Positions 35,302-47,539 of a DNA stretch of 64,000 nt are shown here, one piece after another. The stretch spans positions 23,814 through 87,813 of the forward strand of contig NW_027417602.1 in the NCBI RefSeq assembly GCF_009905375.1. The letters are read 5' to 3'. Position 1 is the first letter of the stretch. Every line of letters starts with the position of its first letter. The position numbers and the translations under genes are program-made. A model generated the notes under the pieces. It made no database searches. It had not been told where the DNA came from and saw only the letters and a program-made list of their open reading frames with translations. This DNA is from Apium graveolens (taxonomy: Eukaryota; Streptophyta; Magnoliopsida; Apiales; Apiaceae).

Positions 35302-36877
35302 TGAAAGAGATATGTCCTAAGTCCAATCAAGTATGAGGATTTAGGAATAACTTTTATGTAATCTGCTTTGATTTCATTTATATTAATAAAAGACTTGTTT
35401 TGTTTTTATTACGGGCTCTATCTATTTAAGTGTTTAAATAAGATATACCATAGTTTAGAGTAAAGCTTTTTATGGATTATGATGAGATCATAATAGTGAG
35501 ACCTAAAAGATGATAACTCTAAACTTAAATAGTTCCTGGTCATAGGATTACTAACTGGTAATTAATAATCCGCAAAGATTGGTACATACTATGCTTGCTT
35601 CATTATGAAGGATGTCTGTTCTCATAGATATTTGTGTGGTGACACTATAGCTAGTATGTAGGTGCTTATTATAGAATAAGTTCACTGAACATGACTCGCA
35701 CAGCTGAACAACTGATGGAGTTCACTCACGTGTCAGCAGTTATTCACATAGTGATAGTTGTACAAGTATCCTTTGACTTGAGGTCATCATAGTCATCTTG
35801 TGTACACTGAACTATATTTTGGTTTAGTTCTTAGTCTCCAGGGATAATTATTAGTGCTCTACTGGGTATAGGAATTTGTACACGAAGATAGTGTATGATC
35901 AATAAAGGATCTACCCCTTCCAGTGAAGGAAGAGAATGTTCTAAGCTGATCCACTTATGCTAGTTCAGGAATCTCTGGCCAGAGTGAATGAAATTAGAAA
36001 TCAGTTTCTAATTTACATAGAACTGAGCATAGTGAATGGGAAAGCAAATGATTAAATTAGATAGGCTTGACACAAGATCCATGCCTTGTATTTAATCAGG
36101 ACATTGGAGGGTAGAAGGAGTTAATTGTACGGTAACTATTCACTGACAGGTTCTTGGTATTCTAAGCAGTGAATTCATATTATCCGGATAGTCGCGATAT
36201 GTTGAGAAGCATCACTCACGATGTAGAATAAATATAATTAATCAGTTAATTATATTTAGTGAATTTTAATATTCATATAAATAATTAATAAAAAGTTTAT
36301 TATTATTTATTTCTACTACCGGTATAATATTGAACCTACAGGGTCACACCATAAAAGAATGTTTCCTTTGATGAATAATGAGAGAGAAAATTATTTTTCT
36401 AAATAGTTAAGAAAAAGAAATAATGATTAAAATAGTTTTAATTATTATTAAAGCATTTTATGAAGATAAAATGTGGGGGTTAAAATATATATAGATATAT
36501 TATAAAACCCTAGGAAAGTCCTATAAATAGAATGAGATGGATGGCTCATTTGATAAGATACACAATTTCGGTTTTGTGAAAACCCTAGCCTCCATCTTCT
36601 TCTTCTCTCTCTCTCTCTCTCTCCTAAAATTCCATTTTATAAAAGCTTAGTTTTATAAAAGGGTTCATCTAAGATGATCGTTCTTGGTGGATACCGGTAG
36701 AGTGCTTCACACACTGAGGAGCAACTGCTAGCACTCCAATTTTATAAAGCTTCGATTCACGAGGTATGGTTTCGATTCCTCAGTTTTTCCCTTTTATACG
36801 TTTTTCTATATGTGCGGTATATGGTTTTTACGGAATAATTGTTATTTCACACTTCCGCTCATCCGTAAATTCCTTCA
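35302..36877 (+). mobile_element. LTR of element C, first copy (1576 bp)
   Basis: Starts TGAAAGAGATATGTCC and ends AAATTCCTTCA. It contains a TATA box in CCTATAAATAGAAT near 36521-36534 and a CT microsatellite near 36604, longer than in the second LTR. It serves as 5' LTR for the fuller copy to its right. Confidence 0.92.
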
Positions 36878-36878
36878 T

Positions 36879-36890
36879 TGGCATCAGAGC
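36879..36890 (+). other. Primer-binding site of element C
   Basis: TGGCATCAGAGC, one base from the usual initiator tRNA-Met site TGGTATCAGAGC. Confidence 0.88.
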
Positions 36891-38739
36891 TAGGTTCTGC
36901 ATATAGAGATTCATATAAAAAAATTTCAGATTTTTTAATGCATGTATGTATTCATTATGATTTTTGCAAGTTTATTTGGATTTAATTATGAATTAATTCG
37001 AAATAATTTTTGCATGAGATTTTGACTACTTATCTGGGTTCTACAAGTGTTGTAGATTGTCTAGGTATTTTTTTCATAATTTTGTGATGTGTAGATTATT
37101 TGTTATGAATTTTTAAAAATTGTTTTAATTAAAATTCATAAAACAATTATGCATGTGAATAATTATGTTTAAAATTTGCACAAAGACCCATGGCTGATTT
37201 AGTATTTTTCTGCTACTCCCTGATTTAAGAAATCATATTATTTTGATTTTTATTAATTTATTAATTAACTGTTAATTAATTTATTAATAATAAAATTAAA
37301 ATAATGATAATATTAATAAAGAGTTATTAATAAGGGAGTAAAGGGAAAGGGGGTTACATCTCCTAATTGTAACAGTAGGCAGACAAACAGCCACGACAGG
37401 AATGAACAAATGAAAAAAAAAAACCTGCTATCGGTTGGCTGCTGCAGGCGCGTGCAGCGCACGCGGGGCGGGGGGGGGGGGGTGCGCATTCCGTGAATGT
37501 GTTACACACTGTTGCGCATTTACGGAATGAGTTACACGCGTAAATGGCTCAACAGTGTTGTAACGCATTACGTACATGCGTTACAGCCCGTATGTCTACA
37601 TTAAATTTGATTTTTTGGGAGTTTCGTAACTCCGTTTTGGGCGTGCAATATATCGTTGGATTCGTTTTTCCGAGACGGATCTAATTGAGTGGTCAAATAT
37701 TTTTTATATAAAAGTTTTGAACTGTTTATATTCCCGAAAGTGTTTTAAAGCATGTTTTAATTATTTTAATTGCTTTTAAATGCTATAATAAATCCATACA
37801 TCATTATATCAATGTGTGACATGATATTAATTGCATGCTTACTTGTTTATTTATTTTTATATATGAGATATATGCCTGTGTTTACCATGCGATGATAGAT
37901 TTAGGTGAACTTAAATCAATATAAGGCGTGCTCTAGAAAATCTAGAATAGGAATTGTTTCTTGCCTTGACAATAATATTATGAAGAAAGGGTTATTAAGT
38001 GACGCCTCTTGACAATGCTCCACCCGATCTGGGAATCATCTGATTATCGATTATTGATTTGAAATATTTAATTTAAAAGGAAGAATCTCTTTATAATATG
38101 ATTATGATTGTAACGTAATATAATCCCTCTAAAATTAAATAATATCAAGTAATAATTGGCCAATGACACAACGGGCTTGTGTCGGTCATAGCCTTCCAAC
38201 ATGATAGAAAGTGGTTCTTATATTTTAAATCATTGTCATTTCGTGCTACAGCCGAGGGCTTTGATTTCGAAATAAGAAATACTTGTCTATTACATAGAGA
38301 TGTGTACATTGAATTAGAATCTAAAGGTCGTTACGTGCCACAGCCGTGGGCCGTTGGAGACTGATTCAATTGTACGGAATGTTGGGTTAGACTTGACTTA
38401 GAATATTGAGTTTGTCGTGCCACAGCCGTGACTCAAGTATTCAAGAGGCTAAAGTTTGATTAGGGAATAACATAAGATGTAATTGACAAGAGTTGCCTGC
38501 CTACTGAACATCACATGACGTTTCGTGCCACAGCCGAGGTTGTGTGATGGAATGTAGGATCCCTATTCCCACTAGCATTATGAATGCTTAATTTTTCACG
38601 TAGGGGGTTGAATAAATTAGATAAACTAGTGGGAGCCACTTATGAATAAAGACCCGATTCATATAGTGTTTTGAAATGAAATTGAATATTTGCTAAGTGT
38701 TGTTATGTGTTTATCATTCACAGATTTACTATATTCGTT
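36891..38739 (+). other. Long untranslated leader of element C
   Basis: No gene. It contains a GC-rich patch with a run of 13 G (37470-37482), then TTACACAC/CGCATT palindromic words (37485-37590), then four copies of a CGTGCCACAGCCG word (38242-38540). A leader of 1.8 kb is long for a copia element. Confidence 0.6.
38242..38540 (+). repeat. Spaced repeats of CGTGCCACAGCCGwG in the leader of C
   Basis: Copies begin at 38242, 38334, 38416 and 38524 (one has CTACAG). Spacing is 82-108 bases, and only about 15 bases are conserved at each. Confidence 0.85.
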
Positions 38740-39797
38740 ATGTCTTCTGCACTATCACTCCAGAGTATACTAGATGCTCACAAGTTGACTAGTCCTAATT
38801 TTGCTGACTGGCTTCGAAACTTGAGAATTGTTCTCAGGGTGGAGAAGCTGAAATATGTGCTTGACTCACCTAAGCCTACTGAACCTGCTAACGATGCACA
38901 TAATGATGAACATGTTGTGTATCGTAAGTGGATAGATGATGCAAATATTGCTCAATGCATCATGCTAGATTCCATGAACATTGAGCTACAGAAGCAACAT
39001 GAGCATATGGATGCTCACACTATCCTTATGCATCTACAAGAGTTGTATGATGTGGCAGGGAGGACAACTCGATATGAGATATCGAAGGAGCTGTTCGGTT
39101 GTAGATGTCTGAGGGATCATCCGTGAATGACCATGTACTTAAGATGATCAATTTGATTGAACGTCTTGTACAACTTGGTTTTGCCATGGATGGGGAGCTG
39201 AGCCAAGACTTGGTCTTGCAATCACTTCCGGGTTCTTTTTCGCAGTTTGTTGTGAACTTTCACATGAATAAGCTGGATGTCAGCCTGGCTGAACTCCACA
39301 ACATGTTGAAGACTGCGGAATCGAATTTTCCCCCTAAGAAGAGTTCTGTTCTTCTAATTGGTGAAGGTTCCAATCCTAAGATAAGGAAGAGGAACCCTTC
39401 CAAGAAGAAGAAAGTAGGTGAAGAAAAGTCGGTTCCACCAAAAGCTGAAGACACCAAGAGCAAAGTTGTTTACTTTCACTGTAACAAGGTGGGGCACTGG
39501 AAGAGGAACTGCAAGGTTTACCTTGCAGAGTTGAAGAAGAAGAAGGGGAGTGAGACTACCGCTTCTGATTCAGGTATGTTCATGATAGAAATGAATATGT
39601 CATTAAGTCAAATTTCTACTTGGGTATTAGATACCGCCTGTGATTCTTACATCTGCAATTCGTTGCAGGGACTAAGGAGAAGTAATAATCTGGAGGAAGA
39701 GGAGGTGATTCTACTGATGGGAAATGGAGCAAGAGTTGTTGCTGAAGATGTAGGATCATTTCATTTACATATGTCTACGGGCAAGACTATTGTTTGA
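38740..39797 (+). pseudogene. Gag and protease start of element C
   Basis: Start chosen at 38740 (MSSALSLQSILDAHKLTSPN), which gives a copia gag N-terminus; an upstream in-frame ATG at 38707 adds residues with no likeness. The frame ends at 39126 and the continuation (SVNDHVLKMINLIERLVQLG) is in another frame from 39105. The zinc knuckle reads YFHCNKVGHWKRNC, with Tyr for the first Cys. The protease site reads WVLDTACDSYICNS, with DTA for the catalytic DTG. Both key sites are damaged. Confidence 0.88.
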
Positions 39798-40850
39798 AAT
39801 AATTGTTATTTTGTTTCCTCGATTGTAAGGAATATTGTTTCTATTCCTATGTTGGATTTGTATGGTTTTTCATTTTATTATTAAGAATAATGAATGTTCT
39901 ATCCTTAGAGATAATATTCTTTATTGACGTGGTATTTTAAATAATGGTCTGTATGTATGTGACATAATTACTTCAGATTGAACAAACTAATAAAAGAAAA
40001 GGGATGATGAAAATCTCACTTCATTGTGGCACTGCAGTCTCCATTTAGTAGATATGGAGAGAGGGCTGCAAATTTGCTAGGATTGGTACACACAGATGTA
40101 TGTGGACCAATGTCTACGCAAGCCATGGGTGGATTTTCATACTTCATTACTTTCATAGATGATAGATCTAGATTCGGATATGTGTTTGATGAAACACAAG
40201 TCTGATGCCTTTGAAAAGTTCAAAGAGTATAAGTATGAAGTGGAGAAACAAACCAAAAATGGTATTATAACTCTTCGATCAGATCGAGGTGGTGAATACT
40301 TGAATGGAGAGTTTCTGGATTATCTCAAAGAAAAGGGTATAGTCTCCCAGTGGACTCCTCCAGATTGGTATCTGAAAGGAGAAATCGAACTTTGTTAGAC
40401 ATGGTTCGGTCCATGATGAGCTATGCGAATCTTCCAGTATTCCTATAGGGTTATGCATTGGAAACCTCAGCATATTTACTGAATAAGGTGCCTTCCAAAT
40501 CTGTTCCTCAAACTCCATATGAGATATGGAAAGAAAGGAAACCGAGTCTTAAACACGTTAAGATTTGGGGATGTCCAGCTTATGTCAAGAAAGTTGACCC
40601 AGATAAGCTAGAATCTCGATCCGTAAAATGTAGTTTTGTGGGATATCCTAAAGAGACTTTAGGGTATTACTTTTACATCGATCATCGGGTGTTTGTCTCC
40701 AGACATGCTACTTCTTGGAAAAGCAGTTTATCATTGAAGGAAATAGTGGGAACAAAATTGAACTTGATGAAGTTCAAGAAGCACAAACTACTACGGATCA
40801 AATGGAAACACCTGTTCAGACTGAACAACCTTCTGTGGAACAGCCCATTA
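39798..40850 (+). pseudogene. Integrase remnant of element C
   Basis: 39800-40020 is too decayed to read. From 40085 the frame fragments HTDVCGPMSTQAMGGFSYFI and RSDRGGEYLNGEF hold the first two acidic residues of the DDE site. 40458-40720 holds TSAYLLNKVPSKSVPQTPYE and the C-terminal VKIWGCPAYVKK block. Frameshifts lie near 40140, 40400 and 40700. The final Glu region (about 40370-40400) is disrupted. Confidence 0.85.
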
Positions 40851-41653
40851 GTAGGTCAGGGAGAGTGTCTCGCCAACCTGAGAGGTATTATGGCCTTGTC
40901 ATTGAGAATGACAATGAGTTGTCAATCATTGATGATGACGACACTATGACCTATAATGAGGCTATGAGTAGTGTTGACTCAGAGAAATGACAAAGTGCCA
41001 TGAAATCTGAAATGGAATCTATGTATACCAACCAAGTATGGACTTTGGTTGAAGCACTTGAGGGTGTGAAGCCTATTGAGTGCAAATGGGTATACAAAAG
41101 AAAGATTGGAGCAGATGGCCAGGTAGAGACCTATAAGGCCAGGCTCGTGGCAAAAGGATTCAAACAAAGACAAGGGATTGACTTTGTTGAAACTTTTTCA
41201 CCTGTAGCCCTTTTAAAATCAATTCGGATTTTGCTTGCGATTGCTGCTTACTACGACTATGAGATCTGGCAAATGGACGTGAAAACGGCCTTCCTCAATG
41301 GGAAACTTGAAGAGGAAGTGTATATGACACAGCCAGATGGTTTTCTTTCCAAGGGAAATGAAAACCTAGTGTGTAAGCTGCTGCGAACCATATGTGGTTT
41401 AAAGCAAGCTTCTCGTAGATGGAACATCCATTTTGATGAGACAATCAAAGAGTTCGGTTTTATCAAAAACGTAGATGAACCATGTGTCTACAAAAGGGTT
41501 AGTGGGAGCGCGGTAACATTTCTTGTATTGTATTGAAAGCGAGTTGACACACATAACAACATAGCAGACCCACTCACAAAGCCACTTTCTGAAAGTCACT
41601 TTGATCGTCATAAAGACAGGATGGGTATTAGATACCAGAGTGATTGGCTTTAG
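40851..41653 (+). pseudogene. Truncated RT with RNase H tail of element C, right copy
   Basis: Same content and same missing YVDD segment as 34485-35279. In addition a Trp codon became TGA at 40988-40990 and some residues differ (DFVETF for DFDETF). The shared deletion must predate the duplication. Confidence 0.9.
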
Positions 41654-41667
41654 TACAAGTGGGAGAT

Positions 41668-43238
41668 TGAAAGAGATATGTCCTAAGTCCAATCAAGTAT
41701 GAGGATTTAGGAATAACTTTTATGTAATCCGCTTTGATTTCATTTATATTAATAAAAGACTTGTTTTATTTTTATTACGGGCTCTATCTATTTAAGTGTT
41801 TAAATAAGATATACCATAGTTTAGAGTAAAGCTTTTTATGGATTATGATGAGATCATAATAGTGAGACCTAAAAGATGATAACTCTAAACTTATATAGTT
41901 CCTGGTCATAGGATTACTAACTGGTAATTAATAATCCGCAAAGATTGGTACATACTATGCTTGCTTCATTATGAAGGATGTCTGTTCTCATAGATATTTG
42001 TGTGGTGACACTATAGCTTGTATGTAGGTGCTTATTATAGAATAAGTTCACTGAACATGACTCGCACAGCTGAACAACTGATGGAGTTCACTCACGTGTC
42101 AGCAGTTGTTCACATAGTGATAGTTGTACAAGTATCCTTTGACTTGAGGTCATCATAGTCATCTTGTATACACTGAACTATGTTTTGGTTTAGTTCTTAG
42201 TCTCCAGGGACAATTATTAGGGCTCTACTGGGTATAGGAATTTGTACACGAAGATAGTGTATGATCAATAAAGGATCTACCCCTTCCAGTGAAGGAAGAG
42301 AATGTTCTAAGCTGATCCACTTATGCTAGTTCAGGAATCTCTGGCCAGAGTGAATGAAATTAGAAAGGAGTTTCTAATTTACATAGAACTGAGCATAGTG
42401 AATGGGAAAGCAAATGATTAAATTAGATAGGCTTGACACAAGATCCATGCCTTGTATTTAATCAGGATATTGGAGGGTAGAAGGAGTTAATTGTACGGTA
42501 ACTATTCACTGACAGGTTCTTGGTATTCTAAGCAGTGAATTCATATTATCCGGATAGTCGCGATATGTTGAGAAGCATCACTCACGATGTAGAATAAATA
42601 TAATTAATCAGTTAATTATATTTAGTGAATTTTAATATTCATATAAATAATTAATAAAAAGTTTATTATTATTTATTTCTACTACCGGCATAATACTGAA
42701 CCTACAGGGTCACACCATAAAAGAATGTTTCCTTTGATGAATAATGAGAGAGAGAATTATTTTTTTAAATAGTTAAGAAAAAGAAATAATGATTAAAATA
42801 GTTTTAATTATTATTAAAGCATTTTATGAAGAAAAAAATGTGGGGGTTAAAATATATATAGATATATTATAAAACCCTAGGAAAGTCCTATAAATAGAAT
42901 ATGATGGATGGCTCATTTGACAAGATACACAATTTTGGTTTTGTGAAAACCCTAGCCTCTATCTTCTTCTTCTCTCTCTCTCTCCTAAAACTCCATTTTA
43001 TAAAAGCGTAGTTTTATAAAAGGGTTCATCTAAGAGGATCGTTCTTGGTGGATACCGGTAGAGTGCTTCACACACTGAGGAGCAACTGCTAGCACTCCAA
43101 TTTTATAAAGCTTTGATTCACGAGGTATGGTTTCTATTCCTCAGTTTTTCCCTTTTATACGTTTTTCTATATGTGCGGTATATGGTTTTTATGGAATAAT
43201 TGTTATTTCACGCTTCCGCTCATCCGTAAATTCCTTCA
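41668..43238 (+). mobile_element. LTR of element C, second copy (1571 bp)
   Basis: Nearly identical to 35302-36877, with the same ends and TATA box and a shorter CT run. The base after the LTR resumes unit B's integrase. Confidence 0.92.
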
Positions 43239-44100
43239 ATATTCCATTTTCTTCACAAAATGCTCTCATGACAGAATTCTTGAACTCAGTTCCATTGTCA
43301 CTCCTGATTCTTCTCACTTTGAAATCAGGATTATTATTGACTTGCCTTATATGATTGATGATGATTTCACTAGCCTCATCTTTAGACTTTAGGAAATATG
43401 TCCAAGAGAACATTGAGAAATCATCTACAATTACTAGGCAAAATCTTTTTCTTGAAATGGACAACACATTGACTGGTCCAAACAAATCCATGTGTAGTAG
43501 TTGCAAAGGTTTTTCAATTGTTGAATGAAGCTTCTCTCTGAATGATGCTTTGATCTGCTTTCCTTTTTGACAGGCATCACACAATCCATCCTTAGAAAAC
43601 TCCACTTGAGGAATGCCTCTAACCAGTTCTTTCTTTACTTGTTCATTCATGGTCTTGAAGTTTAAATGTGATAGCTTCTTGTGCCATAACCAACTTTCAT
43701 CCTGACTTGCTTTGCTGAGAAGGCAAGTAACAGATTCTGCATGTGATGAGTTGAAGTCAGCTAGGTACACATTTCCTTTTCTCATACCAGTGAGAACCAC
43801 TTTGTTGCTCCTCTTGTTAGTCACAACACAGGCTTCTGAGTTGAAGGTTACTGAATTGCCTTTATCACAAAGCTGGCCGATACTCAGCAAATTATGCTTG
43901 AGATCATCCACTAAGGCAATTTCCTCAATGATGACATTATCTTTTCAAATCAAGCCATATCTCACAGTATAACTCTTGCTGTCATCTCCAAAAGTAATAC
44001 TAGGGCCAGCTCTCTCCTTGAACTCTGTGAGCAGGGTAGAATCACCAGTCATGTGTCTTGAACAACCACTATCCAAGTACCATAGATTCTTCTGTTTCCC
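43239..44100 (-). pseudogene. Protease end and integrase N-terminal part of unit B
   Basis: The minus-strand frame 43911 downward reads MDDLKHNLLSIGQLCDKGNS, the zinc-binding LWHKKLSHLNF and CDACQKGKQ, then LHMDLFGPVN and IRSDNGTEFKN, the first two acids of the DDE site. It is cut at 43239 by element C, before the third acid. A TGA (43945-43947) lies in frame before it; the same TGA is in unit A. Integrase would insert element cDNA into the chromosome; this one is truncated. Confidence 0.9.
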
Positions 44101-46518
44101 TGCACACATCAAAATCATATCAAGTTGATTTTGGTACCCAAGTTTTCTTGGGTCCTGCCTTGTTAGCTTTCTTTTTCTGTTTCTTAGGTTTGATCACATT
44201 TGACTTGGGGATATTAGATTCATCCTTAGTCATTTGAGTTGAACCTTTGAAACCATTCATTACAGCAGAATTATCATGCATATTATGATTAACAGGGAAT
44301 AGCATGCTATTAGTGAACATGTTATTTCAGTAAGGCATGCTAAATGGCATTTGTGGCATACTAAATGTAATATAATAAGGATTAGGTGCAAATGGCATAG
44401 TAGCAAACTGTGCATTCATATTCTGTGTAGACATAGCATTCATAAGCATAGGAGGCATGACATTCATGTTGGGAAAGTGAGGTGGCACATATATGGAAGT
44501 AGGCATGGAAGATTTTCAATTAACAGACAAATGATTTGCACTACCACAGTTGACACAGATTTTTCTAGGAGCATATTTATCAGGTGTGTAGGTATTGTGT
44601 TTTTTAATCCCCACTTTACCATTTCTATTATTTTTCCTTTTAGCCTCTGTTTTAACCTCAATCTTTTCAAGTTTGTCACTCAATTGCTTGACAGTCATAT
44701 GACCAACATTAGCCTTCTTCTCCTTCTTCACTTGACTAGATTCTCCTGGAACAAAATTTTTGGAAACTGATCCATATCTCTCATTTAACTTGACAAGCTT
44801 GGCTTTACTCACAGGCTTGCTCACAGTCGACGGATGAGGATTTATGTGACTCGACGGATAACCCTTTTTGCTATCCAACGGATGACCCTCATCATCCGTC
44901 GAGTCTACATCTGTTAGCAATCCTTCCACCAAATTGGATTCCAGCTTCTCCTTATTCTTCTTCCAGGCTGCATCACAAAAGGACTCAATCCCTTGAACTT
45001 TGGTGATTTGAGCATGAACATCTCTAGATATTTTCCATGCCTTAATCTCCTCATGTTCTCGTTCAAGCTGCTTCTTCAAGATCTCTTCTTTCTTCAAGGA
45101 CTTAGTTAATTCATCCTTAGCAATTTTGCACTCAATTCTTAATTTTTCAAATTCAATGAACCGAGACTCTAGCACATTATTTCTCTCACTTAAAAACAAA
45201 TTATTTTCTTTGATTTTAGCATTTTCTTTAGTAAGAGACTTAAGTGTAACACGCAAATGATATAATTCTGTAGACATGTCATTTATAGCATCATTACACT
45301 TAACTTTTGATAAATGTGCAAGGTTAGTGGTGATTACCTGATTACTTGAAGAACTTGTCTCTATTTCATTAGACTTGGCCATTAGGGCCAAATTGACATA
45401 GTTGACATCCTCATCCTCATTCAGACCATCTGCAACCCAGTCATTTTCTTGTGTAATGAAAGCCCTTTCCTTTTGTTTGAGCAGCTCAATGTATTTTTGT
45501 TTATAATCCACAGGCTCAAACTTCTTTTTGTTGGAATCTGACTTTCTACACTCACTAGCAAAGTGCCCTGCCAAGCCACATTTGAAACATTTGAATTTTG
45601 ATTTATCCACCATGTTTCTATTTGGCTTAGCTGTTCCAAAGTTCTTCTTGAACTTGAGCTTGGCAAATCTTCTGGAAAGAAATGCTAGATGTTCATCAAT
45701 ATCTTCCATGTCATCTTGGCTCAAAGAATCTTCATTTCTGCTGCCAGCCCCTTGCCCATGTTTTCACAGACCTTTGAAGTTGATTCAACATCTTCCATCT
45801 TCATCTCCTTTTCTTTTTCTAACTCAGCAACTAGTGCTATGGATCCTCCTTTCTTCTTTCCTCTCTCCATCCTCTCATCTTGCTCTATTTCAAGCTCATA
45901 GGTTTTCAGGATGCCATACAGTCTCTCCAAAGTAAACTCCTTGTAATCTTGAGAGTTTCTCAATGAGACTCTCATAGGTTTCCATTCCTTTGGAAGAGAT
46001 CTAAGGAACTTTAGATTGGAGTCTTTTGTCTGATAGACCCTTCCATGCAATTTCAGAGCATTTAGTAGTTTTTGAAACCTACTAAAGATGTCAGTGAGAG
46101 ACTCACTTTCTTCACTATTAAAATGCTCATATTGCTGAATCAGTAACTGCATCTTGTTTTCTCTAACTTGCTCAGTGCCATCACATATAATTTGTATTAT
46201 ATCCCAAACATCCTTGGCAGTTTTGCAATTGATGATGTTGTCAAACATATCACCATCAACTCCATTGAACAGGATATTCATGGCCTTCTTATCTTTCCTG
46301 ACTTGTTAAATATCAGGATCAGACCATTCATGCCTTGGCTTGGGGATAAATGGCTCATTTCCAGTTGCAGCTCTCATTGGTACATGAGGGCCTCTTTCTA
46401 TGCAATCTACATAGGCCTCATCTTGAGAAAATAAATGAAGGTGCATCTTTACCTTCCAGTGATGATAATTATCTTTATCCAGAAAAGGAATCTTGACTCC
46501 AACATCCTTCTTGTTCAT
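44101..46518 (-). pseudogene. Gag of unit B
   Basis: Starts MNKKDVGVKIPFLDKDNYHH at 46518. It has a stop at 46306 where unit A is open, a one-base deletion near 45740 and a restart in 44516-45724. The latter holds the knuckle CFKCGLAGHFASEC, a long Lys/Glu coiled-coil-like part (45050-45300) and a second knuckle CVNCGSANHLSVN. Its last Cys is replaced by TGA, as in unit A. ATCCGTCGG words code residues at 44822-44910. 44120-44516 is low-complexity (Met/Asn-rich) and reaches toward the protease. Confidence 0.9.
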
Positions 46519-46562
46519 CTTGCTATTTTGTTGTGATCTTTAAACTCTTTGTTTATCAAGAG

Positions 46563-46579
46563 CTTGCTCTGACACCAAT
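46563..46579 (-). other. Primer-binding site of unit B
   Basis: Minus strand TTGGTGTCAGAGCAAGC next to the middle LTR; one base from the initiator tRNA-Met site. Confidence 0.85.
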
Positions 46580-47539
46580 TGTTAGTCCCTTAACAATGCA
46601 ACAAGAATTACAGAAGGGGGGTTGGATGGAATTCTTGAAACTTTTTCATAAATAAAATTATTCTAACTTAAATATATATATCAGTGTGAATTGATTTGCA
46701 GAGTACGGAATAATAACTTGAAATGAATCAAAACATAAGTAATTAAAAACACAAGTCTTTAAAAACTTTCTGGTGGATTTGAATGTATCCACCAGAGATA
46801 TATAATATATCAAGAGAACTCTGTGTAGCATTTAGCTCACAGCTGCTTACAAATTATCAACAACTAAGATTGTAGAGAAATGCTAAGATTACAGCTTACA
46901 ACTGTTTCTATCTCGGTTGCTTAGTTAGTTGTTCTATTTGCTACTTCTTGGTTTATATATCACCAAGATTACAAAGCAATAAGACAAGATAATAAAACAA
47001 AAACTATCAAGTCTAATACTGTGCTACTTTATTACTCTATTCCAGCATCTTTGAATATCTTCATAATAGTATGGAAATGGCAATGCTTCTTTGTTCTCTA
47101 AAACCCAGTTGAATAGGCTTCCACATTCCATTTGCATACACTCGACACTGTGTTGTCACTGTCAACAGATGTTTGAATTCTTTATCCGTCGGGTTCATGA
47201 TTATCCGTCGAGTTCATGATCATCCGTCGGGTTGTCTTGTTGATCATCCGTTGAATGACATTGTTGTTTATCCGTCGGGTAGCAATCTGACACTTGATTT
47301 CATTTCATTTATGCAGAATTACAAGACACCATCCATGTACAATTAATCAACCTATTCTGCATATCTAGTTAAAGTCAACATGACTTGAGTACTACTACAG
47401 AATCTAAACAATGTGTATGCAGAAATGTGCTACAGACTTATTGTTACATAAGCTACTCACTCGATGGATAATAAATCATCATCCGTCGGGACTATATTGA
47501 GTTATCCATCGGGACTATAATCCTTATCCGTCGAGTGCT
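46580..47539 (-). mobile_element. Middle LTR (5' LTR of unit B), truncated
   Basis: Matches the other two LTRs from TGTTAGTCCC up to CCGTCGAGTGCT, then switches to RNase H sequence of unit A. About 70-80 bases of the outer LTR end are missing. The shared GTGCT at 47535-47539 marks the join. It carries the hairpin at 46769-46796, the TATA palindrome near 46949, and six exact ATCCGTCG words. Confidence 0.92.

Larger units (their letters stand above)
34485..43238 (+). mobile_element. Plus-strand copia element C with a partial tandem copy, inside unit B
   Basis: Order: pol 3' part (34485-35279), LTR (35302-36877), leader, gag, pol, LTR (41668-43238). The first 2.39 kb repeats the last 2.39 kb almost base for base. 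The first LTR, gag and most of pol of the left copy are missing, so this is a truncated tandem array. The right end joins unit B's integrase at 43239. The left end joins B's linker at 34484/34485 with one extra C. B lacks about 534 bp present in A (49069-49602) at this place. Lineage perhaps Tork/Angela; uncertain. Confidence 0.85.

Noticed and set aside
45528..45935. Plus-strand frames in the 44-52 kb region (for example 135 codons)
   Set aside because: They are antisense shadows of gag; the same frames recur at 51893-52301 because units A and B are copies.
46580..47539. Middle LTR as a solo LTR or the end of an independent insertion
   Set aside because: It abuts a primer site on one side and pol on the other, with no flanking duplication.
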